A stretch of 64,000 nucleotides of DNA from Aestuariibius insulae (GCF_040783535.2 NZ_JBFONW020000001.1:248001-312000); one strand, 5' to 3'. Positions 16,846-27,137 are shown, numbered from the stretch's first letter. Notes: generated from the sequence alone by a model not told the origin. Program-made: numbers and translations.

Positions 16846-19689
16846 ATGACCTTCACCCCCACCGACTACCTGCCCTACGACTTCGCCAACCGCCGCCATA
16901 TAGGCCCGTCTCCGGCCGAGATGGACGAGATGCTGGCCGTTGTCGGAGCTACGGATCTGGACGCCCTCATCGACGATACGCTGCCCGAAAACATCCGCCA
17001 GAAAGAGCCGCTCGAGTTCGGCAAAGCCATGTCGGAGCGCGAGCTTCTGCACCACATGCGGCTGACGGCAGCCAAGAACAAGGTCCTCGTCTCGCTGATC
17101 GGTCAGGGCTACCACGGGACGGTCACGCCGCCCGCGATCCAGCGAAATATCTTCGAGAATCCAGCGTGGTACACAGCCTATACTCCCTATCAGCCTGAGA
17201 TCTCCCAAGGTCGTCTCGAGGCGCTCCTGAACTATCAGACAATGGTGTCCGACCTCAGCGGGCTCGACATCGCGAACGCTTCACTTCTTGACGAGGCCAC
17301 CGCCTGCGCCGAGGCGATGACGATGGCGCAGCGCATTTCGAAGTCCAAGCTCAAGGGCTTTTTCATCGACGAAAACTGCCATCCGCAGAACATCGCTGTG
17401 ATGAAGACCCGCGCCGCCCCGCTGGGGATCGAGATCACGATCGGCGATCCGGACACGCTTGATCCGACGCAGGTCTTCGGCGCGATCTTCCAGTTCCCGG
17501 GCACCCACGGGCACCTGCGGGACGTGACAGAGGAGATCTCCAAGCTCCATGAAAACAAGGCGATCGGCATTATCGCCGCCGACCCGCTGTCGCTGACGCT
17601 TCTTAAGGAGCCGGGCGCGATGGGCGCCGACATCGCCGTTGGCTCCACCCAGAGGTTCGGCGTCCCACTCGGCTATGGCGGCCCGCATGCAGCCTACATG
17701 GCGACCAAGGCCAACTATGCGCGCAACATGCCCGGCCGGATCGTCGGCGTCTCCATCGACAGCCACGGCAACCGCGCCTATCGCCTGTCGCTCCAGACGC
17801 GCGAGCAACATATCCGCCGCGAGAAAGCCACCTCCAACGTCTGCACCGCGCAGGCGCTTTTGGCCGTGATGGCAGGCTTTTACGCTGTGTTCCACGGCCC
17901 CGAGGGACTCAAGGCCATCGCCCAGCGCATCCACCGCAAGACCGTCCGCTTGGCGCGCGGGCTGGAAGAGGCGAGCTTTAGCGTCGAGCCGAAATCTTAC
18001 TTCGATACGATCACCGTCGAGGTTGGCCCGCTCCAGCTTGCGGTAATGAAATCGGCGGTCGATGAAGGCGTGAACCTGCGCGCGGTCGGCGAAACCAAGG
18101 TCGGCATCACGCTGGACGAATGCACCCGGCCCGAGACGATCAAGAAGGTCTGGCGCGCCTTCGGCATCGAAGGGCGCGACACCGATCTGACCGCCGAATA
18201 CCGCATCCCGGACGCACTGGCCCGACGCTCGGCCTACCTCACGCATCCGGTCTTTCACATGAACCGGGCCGAGACCGAGATGATGCGCTACATGCGCCGC
18301 CTCGCTGATCGCGATCTAGCCCTCGACCGTGCGATGATCCCCCTTGGCTCCTGCACGATGAAGCTCAACTCCGCCGCCGAGATGATGCCGGTCAGCTGGC
18401 GCGAATTCTCATCGCTCCACCCCTACTGCCCTGCCGATCAGGCGCAGGGCTATGCGCAGATGATCGACGATCTCTCCGCCAAGCTCTGCGACGTCACCGG
18501 TTACGACGCCATTTCGATGCAGCCCAATTCCGGCGCGCAGGGCGAATATGCCGGCCTTCTGAGCATCGCGGGCTACCACCGTGCGCAGGGTCAGGGTCAT
18601 CGTAACGTTTGCCTCATACCCATGTCCGCACACGGCACGAACCCCGCCTCTGCGCAGATGGTCGGCTGGACGGTCGTCGCTGTGAAATCCGCCGAGAACG
18701 GCGACATCGATGTGGAGGATTTTCGCGCCAAGGCCGAACATCATTCGGAGAAGCTCGCCGGATGCATGATCACCTATCCTTCAACCCACGGTGTGTTCGA
18801 GGAGACTGTGACAGAGGTCTGCAAGATCACTCATGATCACGGCGGGCAGGTCTATATCGACGGCGCCAATATGAACGCGATGGTCGGTCTGTCGCGCCCC
18901 GGTGATCTAGGCGGCGATGTCAGCCACCTGAACCTGCACAAGACATTCTGCATTCCCCATGGCGGCGGGGGTCCCGGCATGGGTCCGATCGGGGTTAAGT
19001 CGCACCTTATCCCGCATTTGCCAGGGGACCCGAATGCCGGCGACGGCGCTGTTTCTGCCGCGCCCTATGGCTCGCCGTCGCTCCTGCCGATCTCGTGGGC
19101 CTATTGCCTGATGATGGGCGGGGAGGGCCTGACCCAGGCCACGCGCGTCGCCATTCTCAATGCCAACTACATCGCCAAACGCCTCGAGGGTGCCTTTGAT
19201 GTACTCTACAAAGGGCCCTCGGGCCGGATTGCGCATGAATGCATCATCGACACGCGCCCCTTCAGTGATAGCGCGGGTGTGACGGTCGACGATGTTGCCA
19301 AGCGTTTGATCGATAATGGCTTTCACGCTCCGACAATGAGCTGGCCTGTCGCCGGAACACTCATGATCGAACCGACGGAATCCGAAACCAAGGCTGAGCT
19401 GGACCGGTTCTGCGATGCCATGCTCTCGATCCGTGAAGAGATCCGCGCCATCGAAAGCGGAGAGATGAACCCCGAAGATAATCCTCTCAAACACGCGCCT
19501 CACACAATGGAGGATCTCGTCAAGGACTGGGATCGCCCCTACAGCCGCGAGATCGGCTGTTTCCCTCCGGGCGCGTTCCGGGTCGACAAATACTGGCCTC
19601 CGGTCAACCGAGTCGACAATGTCTGGGGCGACCGCAACCTGACCTGCACCTGCCCTCCGATGGAAGAGTATGCTGAAGCCGCGGAATGA
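16846..19689 (+). CDS. gcvP: Glycine dehydrogenase (decarboxylating), P-protein
   Basis: 947 aa, a single-chain P-protein (N- and C-halves fused), unlike organisms with gcvPA/gcvPB. RRHIGPSPAEMDEML is the N-terminal hallmark; the PLP lysine is in HLNLHKTFCIPHGGGG, followed by the glycine-rich GPGMGPIG. Decarboxylates glycine and loads the aminomethyl group on GcvH. Its stop is only 17 bp from the converging nagA stop; an AGGCC/GGCCT mini-hairpin sits between them. The L-protein is not in the window, as usual. Confidence 0.97.
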   Translation: MTFTPTDYLPYDFANRRHIGPSPAEMDEMLAVVGATDLDALIDDTLPENIRQKEPLEFGKAMSERELLHHMRLTAAKNKVLVSLIGQGYHGTVTPPAIQRNIFENPAWYTAYTPYQPEISQGRLEALLNYQTMVSDLSGLDIANASLLDEATACAEAMTMAQRISKSKLKGFFIDENCHPQNIAVMKTRAAPLGIEITIGDPDTLDPTQVFGAIFQFPGTHGHLRDVTEEISKLHENKAIGIIAADPLSLTLLKEPGAMGADIAVGSTQRFGVPLGYGGPHAAYMATKANYARNMPGRIVGVSIDSHGNRAYRLSLQTREQHIRREKATSNVCTAQALLAVMAGFYAVFHGPEGLKAIAQRIHRKTVRLARGLEEASFSVEPKSYFDTITVEVGPLQLAVMKSAVDEGVNLRAVGETKVGITLDECTRPETIKKVWRAFGIEGRDTDLTAEYRIPDALARRSAYLTHPVFHMNRAETEMMRYMRRLADRDLALDRAMIPLGSCTMKLNSAAEMMPVSWREFSSLHPYCPADQAQGYAQMIDDLSAKLCDVTGYDAISMQPNSGAQGEYAGLLSIAGYHRAQGQGHRNVCLIPMSAHGTNPASAQMVGWTVVAVKSAENGDIDVEDFRAKAEHHSEKLAGCMITYPSTHGVFEETVTEVCKITHDHGGQVYIDGANMNAMVGLSRPGDLGGDVSHLNLHKTFCIPHGGGGPGMGPIGVKSHLIPHLPGDPNAGDGAVSAAPYGSPSLLPISWAYCLMMGGEGLTQATRVAILNANYIAKRLEGAFDVLYKGPSGRIAHECIIDTRPFSDSAGVTVDDVAKRLIDNGFHAPTMSWPVAGTLMIEPTESETKAELDRFCDAMLSIREEIRAIESGEMNPEDNPLKHAPHTMEDLVKDWDRPYSREIGCFPPGAFRVDKYWPPVNRVDNVWGDRNLTCTCPPMEEYAEAAE

Positions 19690-19706
19690 TTAAGAAGGCC
19701 GTCGGC

Positions 19707-20864
19707 CTAGTCGCTCGCCGCTTGAAAATGATCCAGAGGCGTCAGCTTTCTCAGACAGGATGAAATGCGGATCATATCCGAGATCCTGGTCCTGCCCGGC
19801 GCCATCGGCGCGGGCAGGCCAATCAGATCTCCGGAAACAGTCGTCGCGGCCCGCAACGCGGCATCAAGAGGGACCTGGGCCTCTTCGGTCAGCACCCGGA
19901 TCGCTGTTGTGAGGTCAAGATCTGCCCCAGCCAGAGTTCCGTCGTCGAGCGTAAGTCGCCCGCATTTGCGGGAGATCCGGCGCCCGTCCAGAAAGAACTC
20001 CGTCTGCTCGGTCCCCGCAACTGCCATTGAATCGCTAACAAGGAACAGCCCGCCGGGCTTCGCCTTCGACGCCAATGCCATCCGCATTAAGGCGGGATGC
20101 ACATGGACGCCATCCGCGATCAGCCCGGCAGACAGGGTCCCGGACGACAAGGCAGCCCCCACGAGGCCGGGCTCCCGACTTCCAAGCTGGCTCATCGCAT
20201 TGAACAGATGCGTCACGCAGCGCGCTCCGGCGCGGGCATAGCTCAAGCAGGTCTCAAAATCCGCATTCGTATGACCGAGCGACACGAGGATGCCCGCCCG
20301 AGCCATGGTGGTGACCTGCTCTGATGTTACTGCCTCCGGCGCAATCGTCACCTTCAGTACGGGGATATCGCGCTTTGCCTCGAGCAGGACCTCCAGATCG
20401 GCGTCATCCATCGGACGGATGAGCGCGGTGTCATGAGCCCCCTTCTTCGTTACCGAAAGATGAGGGCCTTCGAGGTGAAGGCCGCCAATCCAACGAATAC
20501 CCTCGCTGATGGCAGAGGTTGCAGCATCGATGGCCGCTTCGGTCTTCTCTCGCGTATCCGTGATCAGGGTCGGCAGGATCGTGACCGCTCCAAGGCGGCG
20601 ATGCGCATCGGCAATCCGCTTGAGCGTCGCCGTCGACGGATCGTCGTTGAACATGATCCCGCCGCCGCCATTGACCTGCAAATCGACATAGCCGGGAGAC
20701 AGAAGATCGCCGTCCAGATCAACGCAGCTCGCACTTTGCGGGACGTCTTCTGCTGCAAGGTATTCGGTAAAAACCCCGTCGCGAAAGCAGGCCGCGATCC
20801 CATCCCGAAGCCGATTGCCATCGAAGATCCGTCCACCGATAAAGATGCGATCCGCCCCGCTCAT
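19707..20864 (-). CDS. nagA: N-acetylglucosamine-6-phosphate deacetylase
   Basis: 385 aa amidohydrolase. Motifs: SPGYVDLQVNGGGG (family hallmark near residue 56), HLEGPHLS with the metal-binding Glu, SLGHTNADFE and VTHLFNAM with metal/substrate His residues, and LVSDSMAVAG with the catalytic Asp. Produces glucosamine-6-phosphate and acetate. It overlaps the upstream SIS-domain gene by 4 bp, so the pair would deacetylate and then deaminate or isomerise the amino-sugar phosphate. No amino-sugar transporter is adjacent, so the substrate may come from cell-wall recycling or another uptake system. Confidence 0.92.
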   Translation of the reverse strand: MSGADRIFIGGRIFDGNRLRDGIAACFRDGVFTEYLAAEDVPQSASCVDLDGDLLSPGYVDLQVNGGGGIMFNDDPSTATLKRIADAHRRLGAVTILPTLITDTREKTEAAIDAATSAISEGIRWIGGLHLEGPHLSVTKKGAHDTALIRPMDDADLEVLLEAKRDIPVLKVTIAPEAVTSEQVTTMARAGILVSLGHTNADFETCLSYARAGARCVTHLFNAMSQLGSREPGLVGAALSSGTLSAGLIADGVHVHPALMRMALASKAKPGGLFLVSDSMAVAGTEQTEFFLDGRRISRKCGRLTLDDGTLAGADLDLTTAIRVLTEEAQVPLDAALRAATTVSGDLIGLPAPMAPGRTRISDMIRISSCLRKLTPLDHFQAASD

Positions 20865-21889
20865 ACCGTTTCGGTGACTTTCTTTAGATGCCGCGGTCTA
20901 TCCGGATCGATGCCCCGCGACAGCGCGACCTCCTCCACCATGCCGTAGAAGGACACGATGGTTGCGATCGGGTCGGTCAACCAGTGATCCGTCCGAATAT
21001 GAGGCAACGCGGTCGCCGTTTTGACGAGGCGTGTCGTCGCGAACACCGTCGCGCCCTTGTCCGCCAGCGCATCGGCAACGCTCGCCAGGCTCTCTTCGGC
21101 GGCGTCACCGGCCGCAAAGCCGATAACCGGAAAGTCCTGCTCTACGATCGAGACGGGACCATGCAAAACCTCCGCCGAGGAATAGCTTTCGGCGTGGATC
21201 AGACAGGTTTCCTTGAACTTCAGGGCCGCTTCGTTCGCGATGGCCCAAGACGGCCCCCGACCGAGCGTGAAGAGTGAGCTCTTGGTCATGGCTTTGGCCG
21301 CTTCCGACCAATCGCAGGAAATGGCCGCCGCCAGATGCTTGGGCAGGTGTCTTATCGCGGCTATCAGGGCGTCGTCCTTCTTGATCTTCGCAATCAGCCA
21401 AAGTCCCGCGACCAGCGACGTGACAAACGTCTTGGTGGCCGCAACGCTCAACTCCGGCCCGGCATGAAGCGGTAAAGCGCGCGACGCGACCCGAGCAAGA
21501 TCGGATCCGGGATCGTTTGTGATCGCGATTGTCAGTCCGCCTACACGGGAAATCGCATCCGTCATTCGAACAATGTCTGGGCTCATTCCCGATTGTGAAA
21601 CCGAGAGGCCGAGGGCATCTCGGCACAGCAGATCGACGTCGTATATCGACTTGACCGATGGTCCGACCGACGCCATCGGCAGACGCAGCAGCAACTCACT
21701 GGCATATTTCAGAAACGTACAGGCGTGATCCGAGGATCCGCGCGCAACCGACATCAAGAACCTTGGATCCGCCGCGCGAGCCGCCTCTGCGGCTGCGTGG
21801 ATTGCAGTCTCTCCATGCGTCAGCAGGCGTTCCACAGCGTTCGGGATCTCAAGGATTTCCTTGCGCATAAGAGTGGTTTCAGGGGGCAT
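20861..21889 (-). CDS. SIS-domain aminosugar-phosphate deaminase/isomerase
   Basis: 342 aa from ATG 21889, preceded by GGAAGG; a longer frame would start at 21910. Two SIS domains: the first with SVARGSSDHACTFLKY and LGLSVSQSGMSPD, the second with LGRGPSWAIANEAALKFKE and AESYSSAEVLHGPVS, which includes the conserved Glu. No glutaminase domain is present, so it is not GlmS but resembles GlmS-derived deaminases (NagB-II/AgaS type). Coupling to nagA suggests conversion of glucosamine-6-phosphate to fructose-6-phosphate. The 145 bp to mtlK hold no gene. Confidence 0.85.
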   Translation of the reverse strand: MPPETTLMRKEILEIPNAVERLLTHGETAIHAAAEAARAADPRFLMSVARGSSDHACTFLKYASELLLRLPMASVGPSVKSIYDVDLLCRDALGLSVSQSGMSPDIVRMTDAISRVGGLTIAITNDPGSDLARVASRALPLHAGPELSVAATKTFVTSLVAGLWLIAKIKKDDALIAAIRHLPKHLAAAISCDWSEAAKAMTKSSLFTLGRGPSWAIANEAALKFKETCLIHAESYSSAEVLHGPVSIVEQDFPVIGFAAGDAAEESLASVADALADKGATVFATTRLVKTATALPHIRTDHWLTDPIATIVSFYGMVEEVALSRGIDPDRPRHLKKVTETV

Positions 21890-22034
21890 GATGTTCACCC
21901 TTCCAGTCAAGAGAGCCGCAGCTCTTCAAAGACCTCGTAAGGGTTTCATCCTGTTTCTACAAAGCCTTTGAAACGAGCGTGACGCGATCGCCGGGCATCC
22001 TGTCTCCCAACGTCGCATAACTCGGCACTAGAAG

Positions 22035-23540
22035 TCAGTTTAGATAGCGCCGAAGGGCCTCTTCGACCCCCTCCGCATAGATCGTGTCCAGCCATACCGA
22101 GAAGGCCTGCGCGAATGAACTCTCTTTGGACAGATCCCCGTAGATCTTACGCATCTCGAGCCAGGCAGCCGGTCTTGCCTGCGCGCGCTGGGCTACAGCG
22201 TGCAACTCGTCCCAATTGGGATCGTTCGGAGCGATCGCCGATCCGTCTTCCCGCGTTCCTTGGCAATATCGAGCCCAAAGAGCGGAGGCGAGGGCGAGCC
22301 CGCTCACGGGCGTACCAGCTGATATGCCCTCCCGGATGGAGGGTATGAGGAATCCGGGATGGCGGCTAGATCCGTCATAGGCGACACGGCGGGTCGTGTC
22401 CTTGATATCAGGGTTCGAGAACCTGCGGTCGATCAAATCGAGATAGCCGTCCGGCGTCATACCCGGCACGGGCTTTACATGCGGCGCAATCTCATCGGTA
22501 ACAACCTTCCGCAGAAACGCCCGGATCAGCGGGTTCGTCATCGACGCGGCGATGGTGTGAATGCCAAGGATCTCGGCGGGATCTGCAATGATCTGATGTC
22601 CACCGTTGAGTATTCTAAGCTTCATCGCTTCGAAGACGTGAACCTCGTCCGTCATGGTCACGCCAACGTCCTCCCAAGGCGGGCGACCTGCGCAGAATTT
22701 ATCTTCGATCACCCATTGACGGTAATTCTCATGGGTCACTGGCGCCGCATCCTCGATCCCGAAACTCTGGGCGAGCGCGATCTCAGTGGGACCAGTAGCC
22801 GGCACGATGCAATCGACCATTCCGTTGGGAAAGCTGCAATTGGTATCGATCCAGTCAGCAAGTTCCGGGTCGGACTGGCGGGCGAGGGAGACGAGCGTCT
22901 GGCGCAGGATGGCGCCGTTGCCCTGTAGGTTATCGCAGCTCAGGCCCGTGAACGGTCCGTTCCCCTGATCGCGACGCAAGCGCAGGGCCGCGATCATAGC
23001 GCCGAATGCCGTGCGCGGAGCCTGCGGATGCGCCGCATCGTGCTGCATATCCTTATGGTCGGCATCAAACCCGCCAGATGCGGGATGAAGGTAATATCCG
23101 CCTTCCGTGACGGTCAGAGACACAATGCGCGTGGAGGGATCGGCCATTTGCCGGATCAGCGCCGCGTTGTCAGCCTCGACGGGCAGGAAATCGATCATCG
23201 GCCCGATGACTTCCGCAGACTTTCCGGAGGGATCAAGTTCGACCAGGGTCGTAAGGCAATCCTGCGCCAGAAGTCTTTCGCGTTGGGCTGCATCGGCCGG
23301 GCGCACGCCTGCCCCTATAATGGCCCAGTCGAGCGCTTTGCCAGCCTGCATAAGACGGTGGAGATACCAAGCCTGATGGGCGCGGTGAAAATTGCCGACT
23401 CCAATATGAACAATGCCCGGCAACAGACGGCTTCGGTCATAGGTCGGGCAGTCTAAAGGCGCTGAAAGCTCGTTCAGCGTCCCATCGCGAAGCGGAATTA
23501 GCGCAGGATGCTCCTGCGCATTTGACCTCAACTCATCCAT
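22035..23540 (-). CDS. mtlK: Mannitol 2-dehydrogenase
   Basis: 501 aa, the length of polyol-specific long-chain dehydrogenases. GIVHIGVGNFHRAHQAWYLH is the N-terminal NAD-binding loop. The catalytic Lys-x4-Asn-x2-His is present as KLRILNGGH. Oxidises D-mannitol (and related polyols) to the ketose. It is the last gene of the polyol operon, overlapping smoS by 13 bp, in the same order as in the Rhodobacter sphaeroides sorbitol/mannitol operon. Confidence 0.93.
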   Translation of the reverse strand: MDELRSNAQEHPALIPLRDGTLNELSAPLDCPTYDRSRLLPGIVHIGVGNFHRAHQAWYLHRLMQAGKALDWAIIGAGVRPADAAQRERLLAQDCLTTLVELDPSGKSAEVIGPMIDFLPVEADNAALIRQMADPSTRIVSLTVTEGGYYLHPASGGFDADHKDMQHDAAHPQAPRTAFGAMIAALRLRRDQGNGPFTGLSCDNLQGNGAILRQTLVSLARQSDPELADWIDTNCSFPNGMVDCIVPATGPTEIALAQSFGIEDAAPVTHENYRQWVIEDKFCAGRPPWEDVGVTMTDEVHVFEAMKLRILNGGHQIIADPAEILGIHTIAASMTNPLIRAFLRKVVTDEIAPHVKPVPGMTPDGYLDLIDRRFSNPDIKDTTRRVAYDGSSRHPGFLIPSIREGISAGTPVSGLALASALWARYCQGTREDGSAIAPNDPNWDELHAVAQRAQARPAAWLEMRKIYGDLSKESSFAQAFSVWLDTIYAEGVEEALRRYLN

Positions 23541-24301
23541 TGCCCGCCATCCACGTTATAGCATTGCGCAACGATGTAGTCAGCCTCATCGCTGGCAAGG
23601 AAAATGGCCATCCCGGTCAGATCGTCAGGACGTCCCATGCGTCCATAGGGGACACTCGCAGAGACCTCTTTCTTCTTCTGGCCCAAAGGCTTTTTCTCGT
23701 ATTTCGCGAAGAAGGCATCAACACCGTCCCAATGCTCGCCGTCCACAACACCCGGAGCGATTGCGTTCACGTTGATCCCATGCTCAATCAAGTTAAGCCC
23801 TGCCGATTGCGTGAGGCTGATCACAGCGGCCTTGGTCGCGCAGTAGACCGCGACAAGTGGCTCTCCCCGCCGTCCGGCCTGGCTGGCCATGTTGATGATC
23901 CGCCCTTTGATGCCCCGGTCGATCATGTGTCGCGCGACGGCCTGAAGGGTGAAAAGGGTACCTCCGACATTGATGTCAAAGAGGGTTCGGTAGTCTGTTC
24001 GCTCGATCTCGACCATCGGGGCGGCTGAGAAGATGGCAGCGTTATTGATGAGAATGTCGATCTGTCCAAGAGCCTCCACGGTCGTAGTGACCGCAGCGTC
24101 GATGCTGGCCTGATCGGTGACATCCATCTCGACGGCGATCGCAGCGTCTCCGATTTCGGAGGCAGCTGCCTGAGCGCGATCCATGTCGATATCCGCAACG
24201 GCCACCCGGGCGCCTTCGGCGACATAAGCCTCGGCGAAGGCCAGCCCAATCCCGCGCCCCGCCCCAGTGATGAGGGCGGATTTTCCGTCCAGTCGCTTCA
24301 T
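23528..24301 (-). CDS. smoS: Sorbitol dehydrogenase (short-chain dehydrogenase/reductase)
   Basis: 257 aa classical SDR. Cofactor motif TGAGRGIG near residue 12, ADID at the end of the second strand (NAD preference), NNAA, catalytic Ser in MASQAG and YCATK (Tyr-x3-Lys). The segment APGVVDGEHWDGVDAFFAKYE is typical of the SmoS/L-iditol 2-dehydrogenase group. Oxidises sorbitol to fructose. Overlaps smoK by 4 bp and mtlK by 13 bp. Confidence 0.92.
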   Translation of the reverse strand: MKRLDGKSALITGAGRGIGLAFAEAYVAEGARVAVADIDMDRAQAAASEIGDAAIAVEMDVTDQASIDAAVTTTVEALGQIDILINNAAIFSAAPMVEIERTDYRTLFDINVGGTLFTLQAVARHMIDRGIKGRIINMASQAGRRGEPLVAVYCATKAAVISLTQSAGLNLIEHGINVNAIAPGVVDGEHWDGVDAFFAKYEKKPLGQKKKEVSASVPYGRMGRPDDLTGMAIFLASDEADYIVAQCYNVDGGQWMS

Positions 24302-25302
24302 GCCATGCGCAGTCCGTCTGCGCCAAACCGGTGCATGACATCTTCGCGTGGCGTCAGCGAAACCCGGTCGCCGTGGCGAAAGCCCACCTCACCATCGGCA
24401 CGGACGGTGATGATGTCGTCCAGGCCCGTGTCATGAATATGGAAGAACGTATCGGAGCCGAGATGTTCGGACACACCGACCACGCCGCTCCAGGGTCCAC
24501 CATCGGCTGACACCTCGATATGTTCAGGACGAATACCAAGCGTTTGGCACCCATGCTTCTCAGCTTCAGGCCCTGAAATCAGGTTCATGCGCGGCGAGCC
24601 GATAAAGCCCGCGACAAACAGATTGCGCGGCGTTTTATAAAGCTCGAGCGGAGAGCCCACCTGTTCGATATGACCCGCGCGCAGCACGACAATTTTGTCG
24701 GCCATCGTCATGGCTTCAACCTGATCATGGGTGACGTAGATCATCGTGGTCTCGAGCCGCTTGTGCAGCTCCGAGATCTCCAGACGCATTCCCACTCGTA
24801 GCGCGGCATCGAGGTTCGAGAGCGGCTCGTCAAAGAGAAACGCCGCAGGTTCCCGCACGATCGCCCGCCCGATGGCAACCCGCTGGCGCTGGCCGCCGGA
24901 CAGCTGACCCGGCCTGCGGTCGATGTAGTCGGCGAGGTTCAGGACGCTGGCGGCTCCGTCCACGCGTCTGTCTATCTCGGCCTGATCCATCTTCGCCATG
25001 CGAAGGGGAAAGGCGATATTCTTGCGGACCGACATATGCGGATAAAGCGCATAGGACTGAAACACCATCGCCAGACCCCGCTTGGCCGGAGGCACATTCG
25101 TTGCGTCATTGCCGTCGATGCGGATCTGGCCGCTCGTGATGTCTTCAAGCCCCGCGATCAGGCGCAGCAATGTCGACTTGCCGCAGCCGGACGGCCCGAC
25201 GAAGACGGTGAATTCGCCATCCTCGATCGTCAGGTCCAGTGGAGGGATCACCTCTACGTCGCCGAAGCTCTTTGTCACTTTATCGAGTGTGATACGTCCC
25301 AT
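24298..25302 (-). CDS. smoK: Polyol ABC transporter ATP-binding protein
   Basis: 334 aa MalK-type ATPase. Walker A GPSGCGKST, Q-loop VFQSYALYPHM, signature LSGGQRQRVAIGRA, Walker B AFLFDEPLSNLD, switch His in VTHDQ. A C-terminal OB-fold/regulatory domain follows (LGIRPEHIEV). Energises polyol uptake with SmoF/SmoG. Starts 9 bp after smoG. Confidence 0.94.
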   Translation of the reverse strand: MGRITLDKVTKSFGDVEVIPPLDLTIEDGEFTVFVGPSGCGKSTLLRLIAGLEDITSGQIRIDGNDATNVPPAKRGLAMVFQSYALYPHMSVRKNIAFPLRMAKMDQAEIDRRVDGAASVLNLADYIDRRPGQLSGGQRQRVAIGRAIVREPAAFLFDEPLSNLDAALRVGMRLEISELHKRLETTMIYVTHDQVEAMTMADKIVVLRAGHIEQVGSPLELYKTPRNLFVAGFIGSPRMNLISGPEAEKHGCQTLGIRPEHIEVSADGGPWSGVVGVSEHLGSDTFFHIHDTGLDDIITVRADGEVGFRHGDRVSLTPREDVMHRFGADGLRMA

Positions 25303-25311
25303 GTCTGCGTC

Positions 25312-26142
25312 CTATTTCACCGCGCCGAAGGTCAGACCCCGGACGAGTTGCTTCTGGCTGAACCAGCCAAGGATGAGGATCGGTGCGATCGCCATGGTCG
25401 AGGCGGCGCTGAGCTTGGCATAAAAAAGACCCTCGGGGCTTGAGTAGCTTGCAATGAAGGCGGTTAGTGGAGCTGCATTTGCCGCCGTAAGGTTCAAGGT
25501 CCAGAAGGCCTCGTTCCAGGCGAGAATGATATTGAGCAGCACGGTTGATGCGATGCCCGGGATCGCCATGGGCGTCAGCACGTAGATAATCTCTGATCTG
25601 AGCGTGGCGCCGTCCATCCGGGCGGCTTCCAAGATCTCGCCGGGGATTTCCTTGAAGTAGGTGTAAAGCATCCAGACAATGATCGGCAGATTGATCAGCA
25701 TCAGGACAACGACCAAACCCACCCGGCTGTCGAGCAGACCCATCCGAATGAAGATCAGGTAGATAGGATACAGGACACCGACAGCCGGTAGCATCTTCGT
25801 CGACAGCATCCAGAGAAGGATGTCCTTTGTCCGTTTGGACGGAACGAAGGCCATGGACCAGGCGGCGGGGACCGCGATGATAATGCCAAGAAGTGTGGAG
25901 CCGACCGCGATGATGACTGAGTTCCAGAGAAACCGCATGTAGTTCGAGCGCTCCTGCACCACGGCATAATTCTCTAGCGTCCAGTCGAAGAACAGAAGCG
26001 AGGGCGGGCTGGCGATTGCCTCGGCCTCTGTCTTGAAACTGGTCAGGATCGTCCAAAGGATCGGGAAGAAGATCAGAAGACCAATCGTCCAGGCGATGGC
26101 AGTGTTAATCGCTTTGCGTTTTGCCGTGACTGCGCGTGCCAT
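25312..26142 (-). CDS. smoG: Polyol ABC transporter permease
   Basis: 276 aa, six membrane helices, MalG-type. The coupling-helix motif is seen as EAARMDGATLRSEIIYVLTPMAIPG. N-terminal extension KRKAINTAIAWTIGLLIFFP. Pairs with SmoF (12 bp upstream) and SmoK. Confidence 0.92.
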   Translation of the reverse strand: MARAVTAKRKAINTAIAWTIGLLIFFPILWTILTSFKTEAEAIASPPSLLFFDWTLENYAVVQERSNYMRFLWNSVIIAVGSTLLGIIIAVPAAWSMAFVPSKRTKDILLWMLSTKMLPAVGVLYPIYLIFIRMGLLDSRVGLVVVLMLINLPIIVWMLYTYFKEIPGEILEAARMDGATLRSEIIYVLTPMAIPGIASTVLLNIILAWNEAFWTLNLTAANAAPLTAFIASYSSPEGLFYAKLSAASTMAIAPILILGWFSQKQLVRGLTFGAVK

Positions 26143-26154
26143 CTGCGATCCTCC

Positions 26155-27021
26155 TCAGTTATCCAGGTTCTTGCCAACGATGCGCATCAGGAAGATCGCA
26201 ACGATATTGGCGAGAATGATAGCGTAGACACCGCCTGCCGATCCCAGACCCACATTCTGGCTTTCGAGCACACGCTGGAAAATCAGGTAGGTCAGCGTTC
26301 GCGTTCCGAAGGCGCCGCCGGTGGTCACGAAGATCTCGGCAAAGATCGACAGCAGGAAAATCGTCTGGATCAAGATCACGATGGTGATCGCGCGCGACAG
26401 ATGCGGGAGGATGATAAACCAGAACTGCTTGAGTTTAGGTGCGCCATCCATCTCGGCGGCTTCAAGCTGTTCGCTATCGAGCGATTGGATCGCCGTTAGT
26501 AGGATCAGTGTCGCGAAAGGAAGCCACTGCCAGGAAACGATCAGGATGATCGATGGCATGGAAGCTTCGCTGAGCCAAGATAGAGGTTCAGCTCCGAAGA
26601 ACCTCCAGATATGTGCGAAAAGACCGTTCACAGGATCCATGAACATGTTCTTCCAGACCAATGCCGACACGGTCGGCATAACGAAGAACGGTGCGATGAC
26701 GAGAATGCGGACGACGCCCTGACCCCACATCGGCTGATCCAGCAAAATGGCGAGCAATATACCGAGGCAGACCGTGATGATCAGCACACCACCGACAATG
26801 ACTAGCGTTGCCTGGACGGCAGGCCAGAACGCGGATGAGGTGACAAACCGGACATAGTTGTCGAAGCCGGTCCATCCCTGATCCCCTCCGCGTAGCGGCA
26901 GGTAGCGCCGGAAAGAGAACCACAATGTCATGGTCAGCGGCACTAGCATCCAGCCCAAGAGCAGGATGACGGCAGGGGCCATCATCAGACGAGCGGCAGA
27001 ACGTGAGGCTTTCGTCGCCAT
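26155..27021 (-). CDS. smoF: Polyol ABC transporter permease
   Basis: 288 aa, six membrane helices, MalF-type. Coupling motif LEAAEMDGAPKLKQFWFIILPHL. Preceded by a 116-bp gap containing a stable hairpin after smoE, so it is likely expressed less than the binding protein. Confidence 0.92.
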   Translation of the reverse strand: MATKASRSAARLMMAPAVILLLGWMLVPLTMTLWFSFRRYLPLRGGDQGWTGFDNYVRFVTSSAFWPAVQATLVIVGGVLIITVCLGILLAILLDQPMWGQGVVRILVIAPFFVMPTVSALVWKNMFMDPVNGLFAHIWRFFGAEPLSWLSEASMPSIILIVSWQWLPFATLILLTAIQSLDSEQLEAAEMDGAPKLKQFWFIILPHLSRAITIVILIQTIFLLSIFAEIFVTTGGAFGTRTLTYLIFQRVLESQNVGLGSAGGVYAIILANIVAIFLMRIVGKNLDN

Positions 27022-27095
27022 GGAAGTGCACCTCTCCTATGAGCGCGCTATCGCGTTCGGTGGTTGAGCAATCGTGCAAAACTTCGGTCTGGGAT

Positions 27096-27123
27096 GAGGA
27101 CGGCAGGGCAAGCTGCCGCCCTC
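27096..27123 (-). promoter_or_regulatory. Intercistronic hairpin between smoE and smoF
   Basis: An 11-bp stem with one G-U pair (27096-27106 with 27113-27123) and 6-nt loop, right after the smoE stop, with no U-tract. Such hairpins between binding-protein and permease genes commonly protect the upstream mRNA and lower downstream expression. Confidence 0.6.
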
Positions 27124-27137
27124 GTTGGACGCGCGGC